A DNA stretch of 64,000 nucleotides, taken from assembly GCF_029813835.1 (NCBI RefSeq), contig NZ_JARVKV010000018.1, positions 1 to 64,000 on the forward strand, read 5' to 3'. The stretch is from Streptomyces sp. DH37. GTDB lineage: Bacteria; Actinomycetota; Actinomycetes; Streptomycetales; Streptomycetaceae. The notes below the pieces were generated by a model that had not been told where the DNA came from, did no database searches, and was given only the letters and a program-made list of their open reading frames with translations. A program made the position numbers and the translations under genes. How positions within the stretch are numbered: the stretch's first letter is position 1; the number at the start of each line of letters is the position of its first letter. Shown here piece after piece: positions 15,949-24,343 of this stretch.

Positions 15949-16401
15949 ATGCGAGCTGTGGTGCAGAGGGTCAGCGGTGCGAGGGTCGTCGTCGCGGTGG
16001 AGGACCCCCCGGCGGAGCGGCGGTGGGAGACCGTCGGCGAGATCCCGGGGGAGGGTCTGTGCGTCCTGGTCGGGGTGACCCACGACGACACCCCCGAGAA
16101 GGCCGAGCGGCTCGCGCGCAAGCTGTGGGGGCTGCGGATCCTGGAGGGCGAGAGGTCCTGCTCGGACACCGGCGCCCCCCTGCTGGTCGTCAGTCAGTTC
16201 ACCCTCTACGGCGACGCCCGCAAGGGACGCCGCCCCACCTGGCAGGCCGCCGCGCCCGGCCCGGTCGCCGAGCCCCTGGTCGACGAGGTCTGCGCCCGGC
16301 TGCGGGCCCTGGGGGCGCACGTGGAGACGGGCCGGTTCGGGGCGAAGATGGAGGTCTCGCTCACGAACGACGGCCCGTTCACCGTGCTGCTGGAGGTCTA
16401 G
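15949..16401 (+). CDS. dtd: D-aminoacyl-tRNA deacylase
   Basis: 150 residues. It hydrolyses D-amino acids mischarged on tRNA. Family motifs are present: MRAVVQRV at the start, VSQFTLYGD near residue 83 and NDGPFT near 141. The last usually reads NxGPVT, so Phe replaces Val next to the catalytic cross-subunit Gly-cisPro segment. A short insertion (about residues 18-27) makes the protein slightly longer than the usual 145. ATG 15949 gives the exact family N-terminus. It is divergent from rsiG and ends just before a strong terminator. Confidence 0.93.
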   Translation: MRAVVQRVSGARVVVAVEDPPAERRWETVGEIPGEGLCVLVGVTHDDTPEKAERLARKLWGLRILEGERSCSDTGAPLLVVSQFTLYGDARKGRRPTWQAAAPGPVAEPLVDEVCARLRALGAHVETGRFGAKMEVSLTNDGPFTVLLEV

Positions 16402-16404
16402 GGA

Positions 16405-16438
16405 CCGCCTTCCGGGTCCGCGTGGACCCGGAAGGCGG
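16405..16438. terminator. Bidirectional terminator between dtd and permease genes
   Basis: Perfect 15-bp stem CCGCCTTCCGGGTCC with its complement around a 4-base loop (GCGT), starting four bases after the dtd stop. It also serves the converging sugar-permease operon. Confidence 0.88.
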
Positions 16439-16501
16439 ACCCGACCCCGGCCGCCCCCCGTGGAACGGTCGGGGCTGCCCGGAACGCCCCGGTCGCGGCG
16501 G

Positions 16502-17461
16502 TCACTTCACCGATCCCGCCATGACGCCCTGGACGAAGTGCTTCTGGAAGGCGAAGAACACCACGAGCGGGACGACCAGGGAGAGGAAGGCGCCGGGGGC
16601 CAGGATCTCGATGTTGCTGCCGAACTGCCGCATCTCCGACTGGAGGGCGACGGTCAGCGGCTGCGAGTCGCTGTCGGCGAAGATCAGCGCCACCAGCATG
16701 TCGTTCCACACCCACAGGAACTGGAAGATGGCCAGGCTCGCGATCGCGGGCTTGCCCACCGGCAGGATGAGCTGGGCGAAGATCCGCCACTCCCCGCCGC
16801 CGTCCATCCGCGCGGCCTCCAGCATCTCCCGGGGGATCTCCGCGAAGTAGTTGCGCAGCAGGAAGATCGCGAACGGCAGGCCGTAGGCGACGTGGAAGAG
16901 GACCACGCCGGGGATCGTGCCGAACAGCCCGACCGCGCCCAGCATCTTGGCCACCGGCAGCAGTCCGACCTGGACCGGCACCACCAGCAGTCCGACGACC
17001 ACCAGGAAGATCCAGTCGCGGCCGGGGAACTCCAGCCAGGCGAAGGCGTATCCGGCCAGCGCGGCGATCACCACCACGGCGACGGTGGTGGGCACCGAGA
17101 TCAGCACGGTGTTCCAGAACGCCTGGGTGATGCCGGAGTCCCGCAGCAGGGCCGTGTAGTTGTCGACCGACAGCTGGCCCGGCCCGGTCAGTGCCGTCCA
17201 CCAGCCGCTGGCGGCGTTGGCCTCCTCCGAGCGCAGCGAGGACAGGAACAGCCCGAACGCCGGGGTGAGCCAGACCAGCGCGGTGACGGCGAGGAACGCC
17301 TGGACCGCGCCCCGGCCCAGCCAGCCGCCGATCCGCGCGGTGACGGGGCGGCGCGCCCGGCCCGTGTGCGGGGGGAACCCGGCCCCCGCGGCCGCCGCCG
17401 CGGCCGCGGGAGCCGGAGCCTGTGCCACCGCCCCCTTCTGGACGGTGCCCTGAGTGGTCAT
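16502..17461 (-). CDS. Carbohydrate ABC transporter permease, MalG-like
   Basis: 319 residues with six membrane helices and the cytoplasmic EAA loop EAARMDGGGEWRIFAQLILP near residue 215. The tail FFAFQKHFVQGVMAGSVK is typical of MalG-type permeases. It forms the channel of a sugar importer with the MalF-like permease; no ATPase gene is in the cluster, so a shared MsiK-like ATPase is likely. The first 40 residues are an Ala-rich cytoplasmic extension. The start overlaps the stop of the upstream permease by four bases. The frame is open further upstream but lies inside that gene. It is the last gene of the cluster. Confidence 0.93.
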   Translation of the reverse strand: MTTQGTVQKGAVAQAPAPAAAAAAAGAGFPPHTGRARRPVTARIGGWLGRGAVQAFLAVTALVWLTPAFGLFLSSLRSEEANAASGWWTALTGPGQLSVDNYTALLRDSGITQAFWNTVLISVPTTVAVVVIAALAGYAFAWLEFPGRDWIFLVVVGLLVVPVQVGLLPVAKMLGAVGLFGTIPGVVLFHVAYGLPFAIFLLRNYFAEIPREMLEAARMDGGGEWRIFAQLILPVGKPAIASLAIFQFLWVWNDMLVALIFADSDSQPLTVALQSEMRQFGSNIEILAPGAFLSLVVPLVVFFAFQKHFVQGVMAGSVK

Positions 17462-18870
17462 CGGCTGCTCCTGCGGAAGCGTCGGATGTTGAAGACCATG
17501 GCCGGGACCACCAGGAGCAGCAGCAGGACGCCGAGGGCGCTGCCCAGCCCCTGGTTGTTGCCGCCGCCGAAGGAGACCAGCCACATCTGCATGGCCAGCA
17601 CGTTGGCGTCCTGGAGCACCGGGCCCGGGGCGATGATGTAGACGAGGTCGAAGACCTTCATCACGTTGATCACCAGCGTCACGAAGACCACGGTCAGCAC
17701 GGGCGCGAGCAGCGGCACGGTGATCCTGCGGAAGATCTGCCACTCGTTCGCGCCGTCCATCCGCGCGGCCTCCAGCACGTCCCGGGGCATCGCGGACAGC
17801 CCGGCGCCGATCAGCACCATCGCGAAGCCGGTCCAGATCCACAGGTACGCGCCGATGATCGCCGGGGTGACCAGGGCGGGGCCGAGCCAGGAGATCCCGC
17901 CGTAGGGCTCGGCGAAGTTGGCCGCCGGCAGCCGCAGGGCGTACGAGCCGCCCTCCAGACCGGTGATGCGGAACGAGCCGTCGGCGGCGGTGGTGGCCTC
18001 GCCCACCGCCTTCCCGTCGCGCACCGCCTGCACCGTCATGCCGGGCAGTCCGCGCTCGCCGGAGTCGATCCGGCCCGGCTCGCCGCGCCCGCCGGGGGAG
18101 AAGTCCAGGTAGACGGTCCCGGCGAGCACCCCCTCCCCGGCGTCCCCCGCCTTCCGGGGGCCCGCGGCGGGCTCCGCCTCGGCGGGCACCTCCTTGGGCG
18201 GTACGCCGACGATGCCCAGGGAGACGGTGCGGCCGGGGGACAGGTCCGCGGCCGTGGCGTACGAGCCGTCCTCCTCCCTGGCGACCGGGGCGTCCCCGGC
18301 GTCCTCCCGGGCGCGGGCGCCGGGGTAGGCGGGCCGGTCGGCGAAGACGTCGTGGACGCCGACGGCGACGGCGTTGAGGACGCCGCGCTCGGGGTCCTGC
18401 TCGTAGGTGATGCGGAAGATGATGCCGGCGGCGAGGAAGGAGATCGCCATCGGCATGAACATCAGCAGCTTGAACGCGGTCGCCCAGCGCACCTTCTCGG
18501 TGAGCACGGCCAGGATCAGGCCCAGCCCGGTCAGCAGCGCCGGGGCGACCACGACCCAGACGGCGCTGTTGCGGATCGCCTTGAGCGTGGCCGGGTCGCG
18601 GAACATCTCGACGTAGTTGCCGGCGCCGACGAACCGGGTGCCGGAGGCGTCGAAGAGGCTGCGGCCGACGGAGAACAGGATCGGGTACGCGACCAGCGCG
18701 CCGAGCAGCAGCAGCGCGGGCAGCAGGAAGACGGCGGCGACGCGCCTGCGGCGCCGCTCCGCGCGCCTGCGGGGATCGTCGCCCCTGGCGGGGGCGCCTC
18801 CCGCGGGGGAGGCGCCGGCCGGGGCGCCGCCCGCGGAAGCGGGCGGCACGGCGGGGGCTGTGGCGGACAT
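17458..18870 (-). CDS. MalF-like sugar permease with extracytoplasmic insertion
   Basis: 470 residues, long for this class (usually about 300). Helices lie at about residues 45-66, 100-122 and 133-153. An insertion of about 165 residues (158-325) precedes the remaining helices and the EAA loop EAARMDGANEWQIFRRITVP near 375. Within the insertion, residues 248-314 look like a CnaB/carboxypeptidase-regulatory beta-sandwich (GLPGMTVQAV, then TTAADGSFRITGLEGGSYAL). E. coli MalF also has a large Ig-like loop that contacts the binding protein, so an analogous docking role is inferred. The frame is uninterrupted. A Pro/Ala-rich cytoplasmic N-terminus precedes helix 1. It lies 13 bases downstream of the binding-protein gene. 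Confidence 0.88.
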   Translation of the reverse strand: MSATAPAVPPASAGGAPAGASPAGGAPARGDDPRRRAERRRRRVAAVFLLPALLLLGALVAYPILFSVGRSLFDASGTRFVGAGNYVEMFRDPATLKAIRNSAVWVVVAPALLTGLGLILAVLTEKVRWATAFKLLMFMPMAISFLAAGIIFRITYEQDPERGVLNAVAVGVHDVFADRPAYPGARAREDAGDAPVAREEDGSYATAADLSPGRTVSLGIVGVPPKEVPAEAEPAAGPRKAGDAGEGVLAGTVYLDFSPGGRGEPGRIDSGERGLPGMTVQAVRDGKAVGEATTAADGSFRITGLEGGSYALRLPAANFAEPYGGISWLGPALVTPAIIGAYLWIWTGFAMVLIGAGLSAMPRDVLEAARMDGANEWQIFRRITVPLLAPVLTVVFVTLVINVMKVFDLVYIIAPGPVLQDANVLAMQMWLVSFGGGNNQGLGSALGVLLLLLVVPAMVFNIRRFRRSSR

Positions 18871-18883
18871 GGCTGCTTCCGCC

Positions 18884-20230
18884 TCAGCTCTTCTTCCAGG
18901 CCTTGGCCGCCGCGGCCTCCAGCTTCTCGGCGGTCCCCTCCGGGTCGGAGGGGTCGCGCAGGAAGTCCTGGAGGAGCTTCCACTCGCCCGCGCCCTGGGT
19001 GCCGCCGAAGGCGGCCGGGGCCTGGTCGGACATGTCGAACCGCACGTCGTCGCCGGCCTCCACCAGGGACTGGGCGGTCTGCCGGGTGGTCTCGTCCTGG
19101 TAGGCGTCCAGGTTCAGCGCCTCGTTGGGGGAGAGGAACCCGCCGGCCCCGGCCCACACCTCGGCGGCCTCCGGGGTGGCCAGGAACTCCACGAACTTCA
19201 TCCCGGCGTCGGCGTTCTCGCCGTCCTTGAGCACGACCGCCGCGTCGCCGCCGCCGACCACCGGCGGCTTGCCGCCGTCCACGGCCGGGAACGGGAAGAA
19301 CTTGGCGTCCTCGCCGACTTTCTTGTTGAACTGCCCGCTGATCAGGCCCGCGACGAAGTCGCCCTCGTAGACCATGCCCGCCTTCGGGTCGTCGCCGAAG
19401 ACCTTCTCGACGGATTCGGGGAAGTCGGTGCGCAGCGCGCCCGCGCCGCCGCCCTCCACCAGCTCCTTGTCGCCGAAGAGCTCGCCGAGGGTGGTGAGGG
19501 CCTTGACGACGGAGGGGTCGGTCCAGGGGATCTCGTGGGTGGCGAGCTTGTCGTACATCTCCGGGCCCGCCTGGGAGAGGTAGACGTTCTCGAACCAGTC
19601 GGTGAGCGGCCAGCCCGCCTCGCCCGCGACGGAGAAGGCGGCGACGCCGGAGTCGGAGAGGGTCCGGCCCGCCTCCAGCATCTCGTCGTAGTCCTTCGGC
19701 GGGGTGACGCCCGCCTGCTCGAACGCCTCGGGGCTGTACCAGACCGTCGACTTGTTGGACGCCTTGAAGTACACGCCGTAGAAGACGTCGCCGACCGTGC
19801 CGTACTCCTTCCACACCGGGGCGAAGTAGTCGCGGGCACGGTCGTCGGCGGTCTTCGACAGCGGCTTGAGCCAGCCCTTCTCGGCGAACTGCTGGAGCAC
19901 GCCGACCTGCGGGACCATCACCACGTCCGGGGCGTTGCCGCCCTGGATCTTGCTGCCGATGACGGTGGAGACGTTGTCGCCGGTGGAGACGAACGTCATC
20001 TCGGCGCCGGTCTTCTCGGCGAAGGCGTCCATCACCTTCTTGAAGTTCTTCTGCTCGACGCCGGTCCACACGCCGGCGACCGTCACCTTCTCGCCCTTCA
20101 GCTCCTGGCCGCCGCTCCCGGTGGCGGTGGAGTCGCCGCCGCAGGCGGACGCGGTCAGCGCGAGGACGAGCGCCGCCGCTCCGGCGGTCGCGGTACGTCT
20201 GGTGGCGCCTCTGTTGCCGGACGTGCTCAT
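18884..20230 (-). CDS. Sugar-binding lipoprotein of ABC importer
   Basis: 448 residues. A twin-Arg-like basic start (RGATRRTATAG) and hydrophobic segment end in TASACGG, a near-consensus lipobox with the lipidated Cys near residue 31. The rest is a family-1 extracellular solute-binding fold (PDVVMVPQVG, AGWPLTDWFENVYL, AGGFLSPNEALN), as in alpha-glucoside or oligosaccharide binders. It presents sugar to the two downstream permeases. ATG 20230 is chosen because it begins directly before the signal peptide; the longer frame is Pro/His-rich. The 5' region carries a duplicated 15-bp element, a candidate operator. The glucosidase gene upstream is on the same strand, 187 bases away. Confidence 0.92.
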   Translation of the reverse strand: MSTSGNRGATRRTATAGAAALVLALTASACGGDSTATGSGGQELKGEKVTVAGVWTGVEQKNFKKVMDAFAEKTGAEMTFVSTGDNVSTVIGSKIQGGNAPDVVMVPQVGVLQQFAEKGWLKPLSKTADDRARDYFAPVWKEYGTVGDVFYGVYFKASNKSTVWYSPEAFEQAGVTPPKDYDEMLEAGRTLSDSGVAAFSVAGEAGWPLTDWFENVYLSQAGPEMYDKLATHEIPWTDPSVVKALTTLGELFGDKELVEGGGAGALRTDFPESVEKVFGDDPKAGMVYEGDFVAGLISGQFNKKVGEDAKFFPFPAVDGGKPPVVGGGDAAVVLKDGENADAGMKFVEFLATPEAAEVWAGAGGFLSPNEALNLDAYQDETTRQTAQSLVEAGDDVRFDMSDQAPAAFGGTQGAGEWKLLQDFLRDPSDPEGTAEKLEAAAAKAWKKS

Positions 20231-20308
20231 GGTGTTCCTCCAGGGTCGGTGCCGGCCCGCGGGCCGGAGGTGCGGGTGGTGCCGGAAGTGCGGTGGGGCT
20301 GGGGCTGG

Positions 20309-20372
20309 GGCTGGTTCAAGCCGGTTCGGTTGTTCTCGGCTGTGTTCGGACGATTCAGGCTGGTTCAAGCCG
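20309..20372. promoter_or_regulatory. Duplicated 15-bp element before the sugar operon
   Basis: GGCTGGTTCAAGCCG occurs identically at 20309-20323 and 20358-20372, with starts 49 bp apart. Each copy is partly palindromic (GGCT...AGCC). They lie 79-142 bases upstream of the binding-protein ATG on the minus strand, a plausible operator or activator position. Confidence 0.5.
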
Positions 20373-20417
20373 TTTCGGGGAGGTTTCCGCTGGTTCGCGG
20401 CCGGGACGGGCCGCGGC

Positions 20418-22139
20418 TCAGCGGGGGCCGGGCGCGGTGTCGGTGACCCACCAGGCGGCGGTGGAGCCGGGGAGCGTCCCGTCCGGGCACTCCCCGCTGG
20501 CCAGCAGGGGCGTGCCGGGCACCGGGGCGGGCGCGGGTGAGGTGCCGAAGTTGACCGCGCACACCAGCCCGTCGCCGCGCTCGAAGGCGAGGACCCCGGG
20601 CGGCGCGTCCAGCCAGCGCAGCGTCCCCTCGCCGAGCTGGGGCAGATCGCGCCGGAGCTGGAGGCCGTCGCGGTACAGGTGCCAGAACGAGCGGGTGTCG
20701 GCCAGCGCCCGGTCCGTGGCGTGCTCGGCGAACCACTCCGGCTGGGGCAGCCACGGCCGGGCCTCCTCCGCGCCCGAGGTGAAGCCGAACGGCGAGGCCT
20801 GGCCCGACCACGGCAGCGGTACGCGGCAGCCGTCGCGGATGCGGCTGCGGCTTCCGGTGCGGCGGAAGATGGGGTCGGTGAGCACCTCGTCGGGCAGGTC
20901 CACCACCTCCGGCAGGCCCAGCTCCTCGCCCTGGTAGACGTAGGCGGCGCCGGGCAGCGCGAGCATCAGCAGGGCGGCGGCGCGGGCGCGGGCGGCGCCC
21001 AGGCCGGTACCCGCCTCGCCGCTCCCCTCGCCCGCGTACCGGGTGACGGTCCTGACCTGGTCGTGGTTGTTGAGCACCCAGGTGACGGTGGAGCCGGTGC
21101 CCGCGATGTCGGTCAGGGCCTCGTCGATGACCGCGCGGAAGGCGCTCACGTCCCACGGGGCGCTCAGCAGGTGGAAGAAGAACGCCTGGTGCAGCTCGTC
21201 GGGGCGCACGTACAGGGCGTGTTCGCGGGCGGTGGGCACCGACACCTCGCCGACCAGCAGCCGGTCGCGGCCGTCGCGGTCGGCGTACTCGTCGCACAGC
21301 GCGCGCCAGCGGCGCCACACGTCGTGGACCTCGGGCTGGTTCCAGGCCAGCGGGTTGACCGAGTCGCGGGTGCGCTCGTCGGCCTCCGGGTCGGGGGAGT
21401 CGGGCAGTTCGGGGTGCTTGAACAGGCCGGCGGCGACGTCGACGCGGAAGCCGTCCACGCCCCGGTCCAGCCAGAACCGCAGCACCCGGTCGAAGTGCTC
21501 GGCGACGGCGGGGTTCCGCCAGTTGAGGTCGGGCTGCTCGGGCGTGAACAGGTGCAGGTACCACTGGCCGGGCTCGGGGGCGCCCCCCGGGCCGGCGGGC
21601 TCGGTGACGCGGGACCAGGCCGGGCCGCCGAACATCGCCCGCCAGTTGTTGGGCGGCAGCTCCCCGTTCTCGCCGCGTCCGTCGGCGAAGTGGAAGCGGG
21701 CGCGGTGCTCCCCGCCCGGCCCCTCCGCCAGCGCGGCGCGGAACCAGGGGTGCTCGCTGGAGCAGTGGTTGGGGACGATGTCGAGGACGACCTTCAGGCC
21801 GAGGCGGTGGGCGGCGGCCACGAGCCGGTCGAACTCCGCCAGGTCGCCGTAGATCGGGTCCACGTCGCAGTAGTCGGCGACGTCGTAGCCGTGGTCGTGC
21901 TGCGGGGAGGGGTAGACGGGGCTGAGCCAGATGCCGTCCACGCCCAGCTTCCTCAGGTACGGCAGCCCGGCGCGGACGCCGGCCAGGTCGCCGATGCCGT
22001 CACCGGTGCTGTCCAGGAAGCTGCGGACGTAGACCTGGTAGATCACCGCGTCCCGCCACCAGCTGCGGGACGGGCCGGGCGTGGGACCGGACCCCGGGAG
22101 GCGGGGTGAGACGCCGTGGTCGGTCGTGGCTGTGAGCAT
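20418..22139 (-). CDS. GH13 alpha-glucosidase
   Basis: 573 residues, cytoplasmic (no signal peptide). All four conserved regions of glycoside hydrolase family 13 are present: DIVPNHCS (I), GFRVDVAAG with the nucleophile Asp (II), LVGEVSVP with the acid-base Glu (III) and NNHDQVRT (IV). The N-terminus YQVYVRSFLDSTGDGIGDL is typical of oligo-1,6-glucosidase/alpha-glucosidase enzymes. It should hydrolyse imported maltose- or isomaltose-like sugars. It lies upstream of the importer genes on the same strand with its own promoter (TTGACA at 22225-22230). ATG 22139 gives a compact N-terminus. Confidence 0.92.
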   Translation of the reverse strand: MLTATTDHGVSPRLPGSGPTPGPSRSWWRDAVIYQVYVRSFLDSTGDGIGDLAGVRAGLPYLRKLGVDGIWLSPVYPSPQHDHGYDVADYCDVDPIYGDLAEFDRLVAAAHRLGLKVVLDIVPNHCSSEHPWFRAALAEGPGGEHRARFHFADGRGENGELPPNNWRAMFGGPAWSRVTEPAGPGGAPEPGQWYLHLFTPEQPDLNWRNPAVAEHFDRVLRFWLDRGVDGFRVDVAAGLFKHPELPDSPDPEADERTRDSVNPLAWNQPEVHDVWRRWRALCDEYADRDGRDRLLVGEVSVPTAREHALYVRPDELHQAFFFHLLSAPWDVSAFRAVIDEALTDIAGTGSTVTWVLNNHDQVRTVTRYAGEGSGEAGTGLGAARARAAALLMLALPGAAYVYQGEELGLPEVVDLPDEVLTDPIFRRTGSRSRIRDGCRVPLPWSGQASPFGFTSGAEEARPWLPQPEWFAEHATDRALADTRSFWHLYRDGLQLRRDLPQLGEGTLRWLDAPPGVLAFERGDGLVCAVNFGTSPAPAPVPGTPLLASGECPDGTLPGSTAAWWVTDTAPGPR

Positions 22140-22191
22140 CCCTCGTGATCCCGTTCATGCTTGGAGGGCACCTGATTCGTGCGCCGCTGTT

Positions 22192-22230
22192 ATGCATGCA
22201 TGTTAAGTAGCGGTGTCATCGAGGTGTCAA
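22192..22230 (-). promoter_or_regulatory. Glucosidase promoter with adjacent palindrome
   Basis: On the minus strand, a -35 TTGACA (22225-22230) and -10 TTAACA (22201-22206) are 18 bp apart. The -10 abuts a 10-bp palindrome ATGCATGCAT (22192-22201) near the expected transcription start. A repressor site at this position would block initiation; MalR-type LacI regulators are the expected binders but none is adjacent. Confidence 0.6.
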
Positions 22231-22310
22231 CGAGTCGAGAAAAAGCCGCCCTTGTATGCCCTGGTATGTCGGGCGGAAAGAAGTGAGAACGAGTGCCGAG
22301 GCGCCTCGGG

Positions 22311-22348
22311 ATGCCTAACATGTAAGTAGGGAAGGAGGTGTGGAGATG
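22311..22348 (+). promoter_or_regulatory. Orphan regulatory motif with near-perfect Shine-Dalgarno
   Basis: On the plus strand, ATGCCTAAC (22311-22319) runs into the near-palindrome TAACATGTAA. The excellent ribosome-binding site AAGGAGGTG (22332-22340) follows, five bases before ATG 22346. The frame then runs antisense to the second binding-protein gene. ATGCCTAAC recurs inverted at 23724-23732. This may be the 5' end of a lost gene. Confidence 0.4.
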
Positions 22349-22366
22349 GCAGGGAAGACCGCGGGA

Positions 22367-23656
22367 TCAGTCCTCGCGGGCGATGGCCGCCAGCTCGCGC
22401 GCCAGCCGCGCGACCGCCTGCCGCGGGGTCTGCCGCCCCGCCATCGCGTCGTGCACCACCGCCTGCACGACCAGGCTCACCTGGTCGTACCGCGGGCTCT
22501 TGGGGCGCGGCTCGGCCGCCAGCACGCTCTCGCGCAGGGTCGGCAGGTAGGGGAAGGCGCGCACCAGTCCGGGGTCGGAGTACAGCGACGCCCGCACCGG
22601 GGGCAGCGCCCCCTCGGTGAGCACCCGGCGCTGCACCGGCTCGCTGGTGAGGTACGCGATCAGGTCGGCCGCCGTGTCCGGGTGCCGGGAGCGGGAGTTG
22701 ACCGCCAGGTTGGAGCCGCCCAGCACGCTGACGCCCGGACCGTCCGGGCCGGGCAGCGGCACCGCGCCGAACCTCCCGGTGACCTCCGACCCCTCGCCGT
22801 TCGCCAGCGCGTACACGTACGGCCAGTTGCGCAGGAAGAGCAGCCGTCCGTCCTGGAACGCCTGCCGCGACTCCTCCTCCTTCCAGGTGAGCGACCGCTC
22901 CGGGATCCAGCCCTCGCGCACCCCGTCGGCCAGGAAGCGCAGCCCCTCGACGGTCGCGGCGGAGTCGGCGGTCACCTTCGCGCCCTCGTCGCCGAGGATG
23001 GAGCCGCCCGCCGAGCGCACCGCCTCGGTGGCGTTGGCCGTCAGCCCCTCGTACGGCAGGAACTGGCCCGCGTAGCCGTCCAGTCCGTGGCGGGGCGCGA
23101 CCTCCTTCGCCAGCCGCTCCAGCTCCGCCCAGGTGCGCGGGGGCCGCTCGCCCTCCTCCTCCAGCACGTCCGCGCGGTAGTACAGCAGCCCGGCGTTGGT
23201 GACGTACGGGACGGCGTACAGCCGCCCGCCGAAGGTGGCGGTGTCCACCACCGGAGGCAGGAAGGCGTCCAGCGGGAAGCGGCCGGGGTCGACCGGGGCT
23301 ATCCAGCCCGCCGCCGCGAACTCCGAGGTCCAGGCCACGTCGATGTTGAGCACGTCGAAGCGGGAGCTGCCCGAGCGCAGGCCGGTGACCATCTGGGCGC
23401 GGGTCTCGTCCGCCGAGTCCGGCAGCTCCACCAGGGAGACCCGCTCGGCGGGGTGCGCGCGGTTCCAGTCGTCGAGCACGGGGTCGAGGTAGTCGGTCAG
23501 GTCGCCGGCGGTGACCAGGGTGACGGGGCCGCGCCCCCCGCCGTGCGCGGCCGGCTCACCGGGCCCCCCGCCGGCGGGCGAGCCCAGCCCGGCGTAGCCC
23601 GCCAGCACGACGGCGGCGGCCAGGAGTCCTCTCCCCGCGGTCCGTGTCCACCGCAT
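22367..23656 (-). CDS. Extracellular solute-binding protein lacking lipobox Cys
   Basis: 429 residues, family-1 solute-binding fold (NIDVAWTSEFAAAGWI, YAVPYVTNAGLLYYR, LGGSNLAVN). The signal region is RTAGRGLLAAAVVLAGYAGLG. It looks like a lipoprotein signal in which the Cys of LAGC is Tyr: the codon is TAC where TGC would give Cys. As written, the protein would be released or anchored by an uncleaved helix. It might be the binding protein of a transporter elsewhere, or a second sugar binder for the adjacent importer. ATG 23656 precedes the signal directly. It is divergent from the PadR gene; upstream elements TATATA and ATGCCTAAC lie at 23713-23732. Confidence 0.85.
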   Translation of the reverse strand: MRWTRTAGRGLLAAAVVLAGYAGLGSPAGGGPGEPAAHGGGRGPVTLVTAGDLTDYLDPVLDDWNRAHPAERVSLVELPDSADETRAQMVTGLRSGSSRFDVLNIDVAWTSEFAAAGWIAPVDPGRFPLDAFLPPVVDTATFGGRLYAVPYVTNAGLLYYRADVLEEEGERPPRTWAELERLAKEVAPRHGLDGYAGQFLPYEGLTANATEAVRSAGGSILGDEGAKVTADSAATVEGLRFLADGVREGWIPERSLTWKEEESRQAFQDGRLLFLRNWPYVYALANGEGSEVTGRFGAVPLPGPDGPGVSVLGGSNLAVNSRSRHPDTAADLIAYLTSEPVQRRVLTEGALPPVRASLYSDPGLVRAFPYLPTLRESVLAAEPRPKSPRYDQVSLVVQAVVHDAMAGRQTPRQAVARLARELAAIARED

Positions 23657-23712
23657 AGGTTCCTCCCCCGCGCACGGGTCGTGCACGGCCTCGCTGTCGA
23701 GCACCGGACGCC

Positions 23713-23732
23713 CATATATACCCGTTAGGCAT
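23713..23732. promoter_or_regulatory. Divergent promoter elements with ATGCCTAAC motif
   Basis: A TATATA -10-like stretch and, on the minus strand, ATGCCTAAC (23724-23732) lie between the divergent binding-protein and padR genes. The same nonamer occurs in opposite orientation at 22311-22319, so the two flank the binding-protein gene. Confidence 0.4.
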
Positions 23733-23836
23733 GCGCGATACTAGACGTCGACTGACGGACAGCCGACAGACCGCCGGCCGGGCGCCCGCCCGCCGGGCAC
23801 CGGACCCGGCACGGGACGGGGAGGAGGAGTGCGCGC

Positions 23837-24343
23837 GTGCGTCTGCCGCTCCTGGCCCTCCTCGCGGCCGGTCCCGCCCACGGGTACGAACTCAAGCAGG
23901 CCCTTGAGAAGCTGCTGGGCGCGGCGTACCCTCAGCCGAACGTCGGGCAGATCTACGTCACGCTGGGCAGGCTGGAGAAGTCGGGCCTGATCGAGGGCGA
24001 GGACGTCACCCAGTCCACCCGGCCCAACAAGCGGATCTACCGGCTCACCGAGGCGGGGCGCGAGGCGGTGCTGGCCTGGTTCGAGGAGCCGACCGACGAA
24101 CCGCGGGTGCGCGACGAGTTCTTCATGAAGCTCGCGCTCGCCCCCCAGGCCGGACTGGCCGACCAGATCGCCCTGATCAACAAGCAGCGGCGCCAGTACC
24201 TCAACACCATGCGCGAACTGTCCAGGCTCGCGGCGGCCGAGGACCGGGACAACCGGGTGGCGCAGCTGCTGATCGAGGGCGCGATGCTGCACCTCCAGGC
24301 CGACCTCGACTGGCTGGAGCGCTGTCAGGAGGAGTTGGAATGA
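23837..24343 (+). CDS. PadR-family transcriptional regulator
   Basis: 168 residues. The N-terminal PadR winged helix spans residues 1-85 (LLALLAAGPAHGYELKQAL, then GQIYVTLGRLEKSGLI and KRIYRLTEAGREAV). A C-terminal helical dimerisation domain follows. PadR proteins often repress adjacent efflux or ABC genes until a ligand binds. GTG 23837 follows a GGGGAGGAGGAG ribosome-binding site by about nine bases. The stop overlaps the start of the ABC ATPase (ATGA at 24340-24343), so regulator, ATPase and permease form one operon. This implies autoregulation and control of the transporter. Confidence 0.92.
   Translation: MRLPLLALLAAGPAHGYELKQALEKLLGAAYPQPNVGQIYVTLGRLEKSGLIEGEDVTQSTRPNKRIYRLTEAGREAVLAWFEEPTDEPRVRDEFFMKLALAPQAGLADQIALINKQRRQYLNTMRELSRLAAAEDRDNRVAQLLIEGAMLHLQADLDWLERCQEELE

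Noticed and set aside
22346..23728. Plus-strand frame with an excellent ribosome-binding site, antisense to the second binding protein
   Set aside because: The frame is Arg/Val/Gly-rich with no motifs and mirrors a clear gene on the other strand. Only the start signals are reported as odd.
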